The translations under genes and the position numbers were made by a program. The notes under the pieces are model-generated. The model searched no databases. It saw only the letters and a list, made by a program, of their open reading frames with translations, and was not told the origin of the DNA. From Aurelia coerulea (Eukaryota > Cnidaria > Scyphozoa > Semaeostomeae > Ulmaridae), in NCBI GenBank assembly GCA_039566865.1, contig CM076948.1:24873001-24937000 (forward strand): a DNA stretch of 64,000 bases. The letters run 5' to 3'. Below, piece after piece: positions 51,020 to 64,000 of the stretch; within the stretch, counting starts at the first letter, position 1, and every line of letters starts with the position of its first letter.

Positions 51020-52180
51020 ATGTATAGATGGAATATGAAACTTGGTTTGATTCAATTCACTCAAAACATAGTATATTTTTTGAAACATTTGAAACCTCAT
51101 CAGGTTAATGAGGTTCAAATGATAGTAAACTTTCAAGAGCAAATGAAGTAAAAACACAGTCTATGGTTGAAATCTTATGAATTTATAATGTATAGATGGA
51201 ATATGAAACTTGGTTTGATTCAGTTCACTCAAAACATAGTATATTTTTTGAAACATTTGAAACCTCATCAGGTTAATGAGGTTCAAATGATAGTAAACTT
51301 GTCAAGAGAAAATAGAGTCAGAACACATTCTATTGTTGAAATCTTATGAATTTATAATGTATAGATGGAATATGAAACTTGGTTTGATTCAATTCACTCA
51401 AAACATAGTATATTTTTTGAAACATTTGAAACCTCATCAGGTTAATGAGGTTCAAATGATAGTAAACTTTCAAGAGAAAATGAAGTCAGAACACATTCTA
51501 TTGTTGAAATCTTATAAATTTATAATGTATAGATGGAAAATGAAACTTGGTTTGATTCAATTCACTCAAAACATAGTATATTTTTTGAAACATTTGAAAC
51601 CTCACCAGGTTAATGAGGTTCAAATGATAGTAAACTTTCAAGAGAAAATGAATTCAGAACACATTCTATTGTTGAAATCTTATAAATTTATAATGTATAG
51701 ATGGAATATGAAACTTGGTTTGATTCAATTCACTCAAAACATAGTATATTTTTTGAAACATTTGAAACCTCATCAGGTTAATGAGGTTCAAATGATAGTA
51801 AACTTTCAAGAGAAAATGAAGTCAGAACACATTCTATTGTTGAAATCTTATAAATTTAGAATGTATAGATGGAATATGAAACTTGGTTTGATTCAATTCA
51901 CTCAAAACATAGTATATTTTTTGAAACATTTGAAACCTCATCAGGTTAATGAGGTTCAAATGATAGTAATCTTGTCAAGAGAAAATAGAGTCAGAACACA
52001 TTCTATTGTTGAAATCTTATGAATTTATAATGTATAGATGGAATATGAAACTTGGTTTGATTCAATTCACTCAAAACATAGTATATTTTTTGAAACATTT
52101 GAAACCTCATCAGGTTAATGAGGTTCAAATGATAGTAAACTTTCAAGAGAAAATGAAGTCAGAACACATTCTATTGTTGA
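51020..52180 (+). repeat. Long-range duplicated satellite block, copy 1 (partner at about 56908-58068)
   Basis: Three rare variants recur in the same order 5,888 bp downstream: AGATGGAAAATG (51532 and 57420), CCTCACCAGG (51600 and 57488) and GATAGTAATCTTGTC (51962 and 57850), together with the CAGTTCACTC unit just before them. One private difference is GAATTCAGAAC near 51650. Limits are approximate. Confidence 0.65.
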
Positions 52181-55100
52181 AATCCTATAAATTTATAATG
52201 TATAGATGGAATATGAAACTTGGTTTGATTCAATTCACTCAAAACATAGTATATTTTTTGAAACATTTGAAACCTCATCAGGTTAATGAGGTTCAAATGA
52301 TAGTAAACTTTCAAGAGAAAATGAAGTCAGAACACATTCTATTGTTGAAATCTTATAAATTTATAATGTATAGATGGAATATGAAACTTGGTTTGATTCA
52401 ATTCACTCAAAACATAGTATATTTTTTGAAACATTTGAAACCTCATCAGGTTAATGAGGTTCAAATGATAGTAAACTTTCAAGAGAAAATGAAGTCAGAA
52501 CACATTCTATTGTTGAAATCTTATAAATTTATAATGTATAGATGGAATATGAAACTTGGTTTGATTCAATTCACTCAAAACATAGTATAGTTTTTGAAAC
52601 ATTTGAAACCTCATCAGGTTAATGAGGTTCAAATGATAGTAAACTTGTCAAGAGAAAATAGAGTCAGAACACATTCTATTGTTGAAATCTTATGAATTTA
52701 TAATGTATAGATGGAATATGAAACTTGGTTTGATTCAATTCACTCAAAACATAGTATATTTTTTGAAACATTTGAAACCTCATCAGGTTAATGAGGTTCA
52801 AATGATAGTAAACTTTCAAGAGAAAATGAAGTCAGAACACATTCTATTGTTGAAATCTTATAAATTTATAATGTATAGATGGAATATGAAACTTGGTTTG
52901 ATTCAATTCACTCAAAACATAGTATATTTTTTGAAACATTTGAAACCTCATCAGGTTAATGAGGTTCAAATGATAGTAAACTTTCAAGAGAAAATGAAGT
53001 CAGAACACATTCTATTGTTGAAATCTTATAAATGTAGAATGTATAGATGGAATATGAAACTTGGTTTGATTCAATTCACTCAAAACATAGTATAGTTTTT
53101 GAAACATTTGAAACCTCATCAGGTTAATGAGGTTCAAATGATAGTAAACTTTCAACAGCAAATGAAGTAAAAACACAGTCTATGGTTGAAATCTTATGAA
53201 TTTATAATGTATAGATGCAATATGAAACTTGGTTTGATTCAATTCACTCGAAAAATAGTATATTTTTTGAAACATTTGAAACCTCATCAGGTTAATGAGG
53301 TTCAAATGATAGTAAAGTTTCAAGAGAAAATGAAGTCAGAACACATTCTATTGTTTAAATCTGATAAATTTAGAATGTATAGATGGAATATGAAACTTGG
53401 CTTGATTCAATTCACTCAAAACATAGTATAGTTTTTGAAACATTTGAAACCTCATCAGGTTAATGAGGTTCAAATGATAGTAAACTTTCAAGAGCAAATG
53501 AAGTAAAAACACAGTCTATGGTTGAAATCTTATGAATTTATAATGTATAGATGGAATATGAAACTTGGTTTGATTCAATTCACTCAAAAAATAGTATATT
53601 TTTTGAAACATTTGAAACCTCATCAGGTTAATGAGGTTCAAATGATACTAAACTTGTCAAGAGACAATAGAGTCAGAACAAATTCTATTGTTGAAATCTT
53701 ATGAATTTATAATGTATAGATGGAATATGAAACTTGGTTTGATTCAATTCACTCAAAACATAGTATATTTTTTGAAACATTTGAAACCTCATCAGGTTAA
53801 TGAGGTTCAAATGATAGTAAACTTTCAAGAGAAAATGAAGTCAGAACACATTCTATTGTTGAAATCCTATAAATTTATAATGTATAGATGGAATATGAAA
53901 CTTGGTTTGATTCAATTCACTCAAAATGTAGTATATTTTTTGAAACATTTGAAACCTCATCAGGTTAATGAGGTTCAAATGATAGTAAACTTTCAAGAGA
54001 AAATGAAGTAAGAACACATTCTATGGTTGAAATCTTATGAATTTATAATGTATAGATGGAATATGAAACTTGGTTTGATTCAGTTCACTCAAAACATAGT
54101 ATATTTTTTGAAACATTTGAAACCTCATCAGGTTAATGAGGTTCAAATGATAGTAAACTTGTCAAGAGAAAATGAAGTCAGAACACATTCTATTGTTGAA
54201 ATCTTATGAATTTATAATGTATAGATGGAATATGAAACTTGGTTTGATTCAATTCACTCAAAACATAGTATATTTTTTGAAACATTTGAAACCTCATCAG
54301 GTTAATGAGGTTCAAATGATAGTAAACTTTCAAGAGAAAATGAAGTCAGAACACATTCTATTGTTGAAATCTTATAAATTTATAATGTATAGATGGAATA
54401 TGAAACTTGGTTTGATTCAATTCACTCAAAACATAGTATATTTTTTGAAACATTTGAAACCTCATCAGGTTAATGAGGTTCAAATGATAGTAAACTTTCA
54501 AGAGAAAATGAAGTCAGAACACATTCTATTGTTGAAATCTTATAAATTTATAATGTATAGATGGAATATGAAACTTGGTTTGATTCAATTCACTCAAAAC
54601 ATAGTATATTTTTTGAAACATTTGAAACCTCATCAGGTTAATGAGGTTCAAATGATAGTAAACTTTCAAGAGAAAATGAAGTCAGAACACATTCTATTGT
54701 TGAAATCTTATAAATTTATAATGTATAGATGGAATATGAAACTTGGTTTGATTCAATTCACTCAAAACATAGTATATTTTTTGAAACATTTGAAACCTCA
54801 TCAGGTTAATGAGGTTCAAATGATAGTAAACTTTCAAGAGAAAATGAAGTCAGAACACATTCTATTGTTGAAATCTTATAAATTTATAATGTATAGATGG
54901 AATATGAAACTTGGTTTGATTCAATTCACTCAAAACATAGTATATTTTTTGAAACATTTGAAACCTCATCAGGTTAATGAGGTTCAAATGATAGTAAACT
55001 TGTCAAGAGAAAATGAAGTCAGAACACATTCTATTGTTGAAATCTTATGAATTTATAATGTATAGATGGAATATGAAACTTGGTTTGATTCAATTCACTC

Positions 55101-58100
55101 AAAACATAGTATATTTTTTGAAACATTTGAAACCTCATCAGGTTAATGAGGTTCAAATGATAGTAAACTTTCAAGAGAAAATGAAGTCAGAACACATTCT
55201 ATTGTTGAAATCTTATAAATTTATAATGTATAGATGGAATATGAAACTTGGTTTGATTCAATTCACTCAAAACATAGTATATTTTTTGAAACATTTGAAA
55301 CCTCATCAGGTTAATGAGGTTCAAATGATAGTAAACTTTCAAGAGAAAATGAAGTCAGAACACATTCTATTGTTGAAATCTTATAAATTTATAATGTATA
55401 GATGGAATATGAAACTTGGTTTGATTCAATTCACTCAAAACATAGTATATTTTTTGAAACATTTGAAACCTCATCAGGTTAATGAGGTTCAAATGATAGT
55501 AAACTTTCAAGAGAAAATGAAGTCAGAACACATTCTATTGTTGAAATCTTATAAATTTATAATGTATAGATGGAATATGAAACTTGGTTTGATTCAATTC
55601 ACTCAAAACATAGTATAGTTTTTGAAACATTTGAAACCTCATCAGGTTAATGAGGTTCAAATGATAGTAAACTTGTCAAGAGAAAATGAGAGTCAGAACA
55701 CATTCTATTGTTGAAATCTTATGAATTTATAATGTATAGATGGAATATGAAACTTGGTTTGATTCAATTCACTCAAAACATAGTATATTTTTTGAAACAT
55801 TTGAAACCTCATCAGGTTAATGAGGTTCAAATGATAGTAAACTTTCAAGAGAAAATGAAGTCAGAACACATTCTATTGTTGAAATCTTATAAATTTATAA
55901 TGTATAGATGGAATATGAAACTTCGTTTGATTCAATTCACTCAAAACATAGTATATTTTTTGAAACATTTGAAACCTCATCAGGTTAATGAGGTTCAAAT
56001 GATAGTAAACTTTCAAGAGAAAATGAAGTCAGAACACATTCTATTGTTGAAATCTTATAAATTTATAATGTATAGATGGAATATGAAACTTGGTTTGATT
56101 CAATTCACTCAAAACATAGTATAGTTTTTGAAACATTTGAAACCTCATCAGGTTAATGAGGTTCAAATGATAGTAAACTTTCAACAGCAAATGAAGTAAA
56201 AACACAGTCTATGGTTGAAATCTTATGAATTTATAATGTATAGATGCAATATGAAACTTGGTTTGATTCAATTCACTCGAAAAATAGTATATTTTTTGAA
56301 ACATTTGAAACCTCATCAGGTTAATGAGGTTCAAATGATAGTAAAGTTTCAAGAGAAAATGAAGTCAGAACACATTCTATTGTTTAAATCTTATAAATTT
56401 ATAATGTATAGATGGAATATGAAACTTGGTTTGATTCAATTCACTCAAAACATAGTATATTTTTTGAAACATTTGAAACCTCATCAGGTTAATGAGGTTC
56501 AAATGATAGTAAACTTTCAAGAGCAAATGAAGTAAAAACACAGTCTATGGTTGAAATCTTATGAATTTATAATGTATAGATGGAATATGAAACTTGGTTT
56601 GATTCAATTCACTCAAAACATAGTATATTTTTTGAAACATTTGAAACCTCATCAGGTTAATGAGGTTCAAATGATAGTAAACTTGTCAAGAGAAAATGGA
56701 GTCAGAACACATTCTATTGTTGAAATCTTATGAATTTATAATGTATAGATGGAATATGAAACTTGGTTTGATTCAATTCACTCAAAACATAGTATATTTT
56801 TTGAAACATTTGAAACCTCATCAGGTTAATGAGGTTCAAATGATAGTAAACTTTCAAGAGAAAATGAAGTCAGAACACATTCTATTGTTGAAATCCTATA
56901 AATTTATAATGTATAGATGGAATATGAAACTTGGTTTGATTCAATTCACTCAAAACATAGTATATTTTTGAAACATTTGAAACCTCATCAGGTTAATGAG
57001 GTTCAAATGATAGTAAACGTTCAAGAGCAAATGAAGTAAAAACACAGTCTATGGTTGAAATCTTATGAATTTATAATGTATAGATGGAATATGAAACTTG
57101 GTTTGATTCAGTTCACTCAAAACATAGTATATTTTTTGAAACATTTGAAACCTCATCAGGTTAATGAGGTTCAAATGATAGTAAACTTGTCAAGAGAAAA
57201 TAGAGTCAGAACACATTCTATTGTTGAAATCTTATGAATTTATAATGTATAGATGGAATATGAAACTTGGTTTGATTCAATTCACTCAAAACATAGTATA
57301 TTTTTTGAAACATTTGAAACCTCATCAGGTTAATGAGGTTCAAATGATAGTAAACTTTCAAGAGAAAATGAAGTCAGAACACATTCTATTGTTGAAATCT
57401 TATAAATTTATAATGTATAGATGGAAAATGAAACTTGGTTTGATTCAATTCACTCAAAACATAGTATATTTTTTGAAACATTTGAAACCTCACCAGGTTA
57501 ATGAGGTTCAAATGATAGTAAACTTTCAAGAGAAAATGAAGTCAGAACACATTCTATTGTTGAAATCTTATAAATTTATAATGTATAGATGGAATATGAA
57601 ACTTGGTTTGATTCAATTCACTCAAAACATAGTATATTTTTTGAAACATTTGAAACCTCATCAGGTTAATGAGGTTCAAATGATAGTAAACTTTCAAGAG
57701 AAAATGAAGTCAGAACACATTCTATTGTTGAAATCTTATAAATTTAGAATGTATAGATGGAATATGAAACTTGGTTTGATTCAATTCACTCAAAACATAG
57801 TATATTTTTTGAAACATTTGAAACCTCATCAGGTTAATGAGGTTCAAATGATAGTAATCTTGTCAAGAGAAAATAGAGTCAGAACACATTCTATTGTTGA
57901 AATCTTATGAATTTATAATGTATAGATGGAATATGAAACTTGGTTTGATTCAATTCACTCAAAACATAGTATATTTTTTGAAACATTTGAAACCTCATCA
58001 GGTTAATGAGGTTCAAATGATAGTAAACTTTCAAGAGAAAATGAAGTCAGAACACATTCTATTGTTGAAATCTTATAAATTTATAATGTATAGATGGAAT

Positions 58101-59039
58101 ATGAAACTTGGTTTGATTCAATTCACTCAAAACATAGTATATTTTTTGAAACATTTGAAACCTCATCAGGTTACTGAGGTTCAAATGATAGTAAACTTTC
58201 AAGAGAAAATGAAGTCAGAACACATTCTATTGTTGAAATCTTATAAATTTAGAATGTATAGATGGAATATGAAACTTGGTTTGATTCAATTCACTCAAAA
58301 CATAGTATATCTTTGAAACATTTGAAACCTCATCAGGTTAATGAAGTTCAAATGATAGTAAACTTGTCAAGAGAAAATAGAGTCAGAACACATTCTATTG
58401 TTGAAATCTTATAAATTTATAATGTATAGATGGAATATGAAACTTGGTTTGATTCAATTCACTCAAAACATAGTATAGTTTTTGAAACATTTGAAACCTC
58501 ATCAGGTTAATGAGGTTCAAATGATAGTAAACTTTCAAGAGAAAATGAAGTCAGAACACATTCTATTGTTGAAATCTTATAAATTTATAATGTATAGATG
58601 GAATATGAAACTTGGTTTGATTCAATTCACTCAAAACATAGTATATTGTTTGAAACATTTGAAACCTCATCAGGTTAATGAGGTTCAAATGATAGTAAAC
58701 TTTCAAGAGAAAATGAAGTCAGAACACATTCTATTGTTGAAATCTTATAAATTTAGAATGTATAGATGGAATATGAAACTTGGTTTGATTCAATTCACTC
58801 AAAACATAGTATATTTTTTGAAACATTTGAAACCTCATCAGGTTAATGAGGTTCAAATGATAGTAAACTTGTCAAGAGAAAATAGAGTCAGAACACATTC
58901 TATTGTTGAAATCTTATGAATTTATAATGTATAGATGGAATATGAAACTTGGTTTGATTCAATTCACTCAAAACATAGTATATTTTTTGAAACATTTGAA
59001 ACCTCATCAGGTTAATGAAGTTCAAATGATAGTAAACTT

Positions 59040-59930
59040 TCAAGAGAAAATGGAGTCAGAACACATTCTATTGTTGAAATCTTATGAATTTATAACAAAT
59101 AGATGGAATATGAAACTTGGTTTGATTCAATTCACTCAAAACATAGTATATTTTTTGAAACATTTGAAACCTCATCAGGTTAATGAGGTTTAAATGATAG
59201 TAAACTTTCAAGAGCAAATGAAGTAAAAACACAGTCTATGGTTGAAATCTTATGAATTTATAATGTATAGATGGAATATGAAACTTGGTTTGATTCAATT
59301 CACTCAAAACATAGTATATTTTTTGAAACATTTGAAACCTTATCAGGTTAATGAGGTTCAAATGATAGTAAACTTGTCAAGAGAAAATTAAGTAAGAGCA
59401 CATTCTATGGTTGAAATCTTATGAATTTATAACAAATAGATGGAATATGAAACTTGGTTTGATTCAATTCACTCAAAACATAGTATATTTTTTGAAACAT
59501 TTGAAACCTCATCAGGTTAATGAGGTTCAAATGATAGTAAACTTTCAAGAGAAAATGAAGTAAGAGCACATTCTATGGTTGAAATCTTATGAATTTATAA
59601 CAAATAGATGGAATATGAAACTTGGTTTGATTCAATTCATTCAAAACGTGGCAGATTTTTTGAAACATTTGAAACCTCATCACGTTAATGATGTTCGAGT
59701 GACAGTAAACTTGTCAAGAGAAAATGAAGTAAGAGCACATTCTATGGTTGAAATCTTATGAATTTATAACAAATAGATGGAATATGAAACTTGGTTTGAT
59801 TCAATTCACTCAAAACATAGTATATTTTTTGAAACATTTGAAACCTCATCAGGTTAATGAGGTTCAAATGATAGTAAACTTGTCAAGAGAAAATGAAGTC
59901 AGAACACATTCTATTGTTGAAATCTTATGA
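59040..59930 (+). repeat. Decayed monomers at the array edge
   Basis: Units here carry TATAACAAATAGATGG in place of TATAATGTATAGATGG, GTAAGAGCACATTCTATGG, and in one monomer (about 59635-59720) the run TTCATTCAAAACGTGGCAG, CATCACGTTAATGATG and TTCGAGTGACAG. That monomer is among the most diverged in the array. One more near-consensus unit follows before the array ends. Confidence 0.8.
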
Positions 59931-60051
59931 ATTTATAATGTATAGATGGAATATGAAACTTGGTTTGATTCAATTCACTCAAAACATAGTATATTTTTTG
60001 AAACATTTGAAACCTCATCAGGTTAATGAGGTTCAAATGATAGTAAACTTG

Positions 60052-60078
60052 ATGTCCGAGATGTCCGAGAAGTCCGAG
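60052..60078. repeat. Three copies of a 9-bp unit at the satellite boundary
   Basis: ATGTCCGAG, ATGTCCGAG and AAGTCCGAG in tandem, starting directly where the satellite ends. It marks the junction and has no visible function. Confidence 0.7.
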
Positions 60079-60149
60079 TTTTCGATCTGGCCGAAAGGAT
60101 ATCTTAATTCTGTCATTTTTCTAAGAAACGTAAGCAAATAAATGTGGTT

Positions 60150-60690
60150 AAAGATTCAAAATTTGAGCATAGGGCTCAAATCTTTCAAATCTTTAAAAAG
60201 GTCGGTGTAAAATTCTATTATATGCTTTTCTGAATTGGATTGCTTGAAAGGAACTTATGGTACTTTGCTGTAAATCTGCCGTGGAAATTTTATGATATCT
60301 TTATCATTTCAAAATGGCGGCAATTTGATAATTTTTGAAAAAATTCATGGAAAATTTTGAAAAAATTTAAATCATTGTAAATCCTAAACTAATAGAGGAA
60401 ACATTACATAACCTCCAAGAAAACCATAGTTTATGGAGGTCTACAATATGGTAGCGAGCAGAAATCTGTAGCTTTTCTAGTTTAGGATTTAGAAATTTGA
60501 TGACGTCATAGCCTTAAATTTAATAAATGCCGCCATATTGAAACTAATCAATATATCAATAAATTGCCACAGCAGATTTACAGCAAAAAACCCTAAGTTC
60601 TTTCCAAGCTTTTTATTTCAAAGAAAACAGCAATAGAATTTTACACCGACCTTTTTAAATATTTGAGCCCTATGTTCAAAATTTGTGATT
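60150..60690. mobile_element. Palindromic (foldback) repeat, probably a non-autonomous DNA transposon
   Basis: The left arm, with GCATAGGGCTCAAAT and AAAAAGGTCGGTGTAAAATT, is mirrored by the right arm with AATTTTACACCGACCTTTTT and ATTTGAGCCCTATG. The pairing continues inward through CTGTAAATCTGC and AATCCTAAACTA/TAGTTTAGGATT to a centre near 60425. The match is imperfect, with several length differences. No coding frame and no clear target duplication. It occupies most of the interval between the array and the proteasome gene. Confidence 0.75.
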
Positions 60691-60699
60691 AAAATGACC

Positions 60700-60832
60700 A
60701 GCGATTCCTCTTGATTAATGCGATTTTTGTGTGATTAATGTGATTAAAATTAAAATATGAAACTGAACTGAACTGAACTGATTAATTTGTGATTAATGTG
60801 ATTGAATTGTGATTAAAGTGTGATTTTTTTCG
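60700..60832. repeat. Degenerate simple repeats
   Basis: Imperfect repeats of GTGATTAATGTGATT interrupted by a pentamer microsatellite, four copies of AACTG at about 60761-60780. No gene or regulatory motif recognised. Confidence 0.7.
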
Positions 60833-60839
60833 AGAGTAT

Positions 60840-62526
<1,687 letters not shown>

Positions 62527-62952
62527 AAGGACAAGTTCAGGGTTGGTATGATTGATGATAAAATACAAGATAATACTGCTATGATGATGTATGATACTTT
62601 TTTCCACTATTTTTCACCTTCTACTTGTGAAATTACGTATTCAAATATTAAGCAATTTGAGCGAAGTGATGTCATATCACACAAACGAAAACAAGGCTGT
62701 GTGATTTGTTTTTCACCTCTTTATTGTTGCAAGCTTCTTTATCGTGTTCTTGTGCCATCTTCAATGCGAAAAAACAATCACACAGCCTTGTTGTCGTTTG
62801 CGTGATATGACGTCACTTCGCTCAAATTGCTTATTTGAATACGTAATCTCACCAGGAGAAGGCGAAAAATAGTGGAAAAAAGTATCATACATCATTCATA
62901 GAGTATTATCTTGTATTTTATCATCAATCATACCAACCCAGGACTTGTCCTT
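62527..62952. mobile_element. Palindromic MITE with TA target duplication
   Basis: 426 bp with ends AAGGACAAG and CTTGTCCTT, flanked by TA on both sides (62525-62526 and 62953-62954). The arms match as inverted repeats for most of their length, for example GGTTGGTATGATTGATGATA against TATCATCAATCATACCAACC and CAAGGCTGTGTGATT against AATCACACAGCCTTG. The centre lies near 62735. No coding capacity; presumably moved by a transposase encoded elsewhere. Confidence 0.85.
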
Positions 62953-62998
62953 TAAAATTGTCGTTTTGGGTACAAAAGTCCTGATAAGAAAGTGGCTA

Positions 62999-63438
62999 TA
63001 CCTTAGTCCCTTCAAATTTCGCCTGCCTCTAATTTTCGCTCTGAAGGGGGCGAAAATTAAAGGGGGCGAATTACGGAAATATTTTAGGGGATGAAAATTA
63101 GAGGGAGCGAAAATTAAAGGAAGCAAAAAAATCTATTTATAATTAAAAAACTTTAATTTTGATTGTAATACAAAATACAAGACATTCATTACTCTTTGAT
63201 AACAATGATATGTCCTCCCCTGTGTCTGAGGGGTGATTTTGTTGTTCTAGTTCCACCGTGTTCTCTTCCTCAGGGCCATATCCATCCAAATTACGTCATA
63301 TCAATCCAATCCAGGGGGCGAAAATTAAAGGGAGCAAAACTCCCGCAAAAATTCTGCACAAGGGGGGTGAAAATTAAAGGGGCAAAAATTAAAGGGAGCC
63401 AAAATTTGATGCAGGTGAAATTTGAAAGGACTAAGGTA
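62999..63438. mobile_element. Short inverted-repeat transposon with internal GGGGCGAAAATTAAAGG motifs
   Basis: Terminal inverted repeats of about 45 bp: TACCTTAGTCCCTTCAAATT on the left, and on the right the complement of TACCTTAGTCCTTTCAAATT. TA dinucleotides on both sides may be the target duplication. Both subterminal regions carry several direct copies of a GGGGCGAAAATTAAAGG-like motif. The middle (about 63130-63300) is unrelated AT-rich sequence. Non-coding; superfamily not determined. Confidence 0.75.
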
Positions 63439-64000
63439 TAGGAATATGAGTTGAAGATCGTCAATATGCTGCTTTCATCATATTTGTACTGATTTTCTTT
63501 CTCAAAAAAACCAGAAGGTAATTGGGCTGGCAACAAGAAATTGAAATAACGGGCCTAGGCAACTTTGACAAGAGACAAAAAAGTTTATCTAGTTATGATA
63601 TTAAGTTCTTATCCATTGGGGATTTCAGGGAGGGGGTTCAGATCTTAACAGACATGCAGAATGATAATCATGCAGAACAAAAGAGCAATGAGCATGAAAG
63701 CTACACCAAAGCTTGTATTTGTTTTCTGAATGTATGAGGGGTACCATTGGGTGTTAAAAGCTAAACCTGTCTGACATATTCCACTGCCTGATAAACCCCA
63801 CCACTGCCCTGTCACAAATCTTGGACAATAGCCCAGTCTCTTGGGGCTACTGTAACCCTCCAGATAAAAAATTCTTGATTTTTCACGTTCATTCTTCAGG
63901 AGTATTTGTGTAACTAACAGGTCAATTGAATCACTTGAAACTTGGAACAGAGGGTAACAAAGCACATATCTGATATCTCACGAAAATGTGTCCGCGATTT
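63439..64000 (+). other. Intronic or intergenic sequence; no gene seen
   Basis: Only short open frames. It contains TGCCTGATAAACCCCACC at about 63785-63802, similar to phrases at about 61806 and 62157. I recognise no proteasome exon 2, RNA gene or regulatory element here. Confidence 0.5.

Larger units (their letters stand above)
46991..60050 (+). repeat. 168-bp satellite array, right segment
   Basis: About 78 monomers, same orientation. The first 1.3 kb after the retrotransposon repeats, at +9,449 bp, the variant order seen at about 37542-38900, including the distinctive TAGATGCAATATG and GTTTAAATC variants, so the element lies between two copies of one higher-order block. Later blocks share rare variants over long distances. 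The final units decay, and the array stops after GTAAACTT at 60050. Confidence 0.97.

Noticed and set aside
1..60050. Dozens of long + strand open frames of a repeated 56-residue peptide as protein genes
   Set aside because: They follow from a 168-bp period and one stop-free consensus frame. They start and stop wherever a 169-bp unit, TATAG or GAAGTAA variant falls, with no promoter, splice or poly-A context.
1..60050. CRISPR array
   Set aside because: The repeats are contiguous 168-bp monomers without unique spacers, and the context is animal nuclear DNA.
1..60050. CENP-B box or telomeric repeats in the monomer
   Set aside because: No TTCG...CGGG pattern and no TTAGGG tandem is present in the consensus.

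Overview
The window is animal nuclear DNA. About 60 kb is one AT-rich satellite array, followed by 4 kb of single-copy sequence that opens a housekeeping gene. Three things point to a metazoan: a BEL/Pao LTR retrotransposon (a lineage known only from animals), a first coding exon of proteasome subunit alpha type-7 that ends at a GT splice donor, and several short palindromic DNA transposons. A marine invertebrate is my guess; nothing in the window fixes the phylum.

Layout. Positions 1-60050 hold roughly 300 head-to-tail copies, all in one orientation, of a 168-bp monomer (169 bp in one subfamily). The monomer length is a multiple of three and one + frame of the consensus has no stop codon, so the array produces long but meaningless open frames. 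Every consensus monomer carries a 36-bp dyad able to form a 14-bp stem. Monomers fall into linked-variant subfamilies that form higher-order units of about 1,009 bp. A very uniform core lies at about 12.2-27.8 kb, with more varied higher-order blocks on both sides and decayed monomers at the right edge (59.0-59.8 kb).

Three insertions break the array. Two identical 725-bp foldback elements with TA target duplications (32218-32942 and 34459-35183) lie exactly 2,241 bp apart inside a duplicated satellite segment, so one insertion was later copied by array turnover. A 7,635-bp BEL/Pao element (39356-46990) has 609-bp LTRs differing at three positions and a single Gag-Pol frame of 2,110 codons. 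Its Gag contains eight full 47-residue repeats plus a degenerate ninth. Its Pol has an apparent in-frame deletion that removes the end of RNase H and the integrase zinc-binding domain.

Positions 60051-64000 are non-satellite. They hold a palindromic repeat (about 60150-60690), degenerate simple repeats, a short 5' flank, the first coding exon of the proteasome alpha-7 gene (61007-61108), and then apparently intron 1 with two further short inverted-repeat transposons. I see no tRNA, rRNA, CRISPR array or other host gene.
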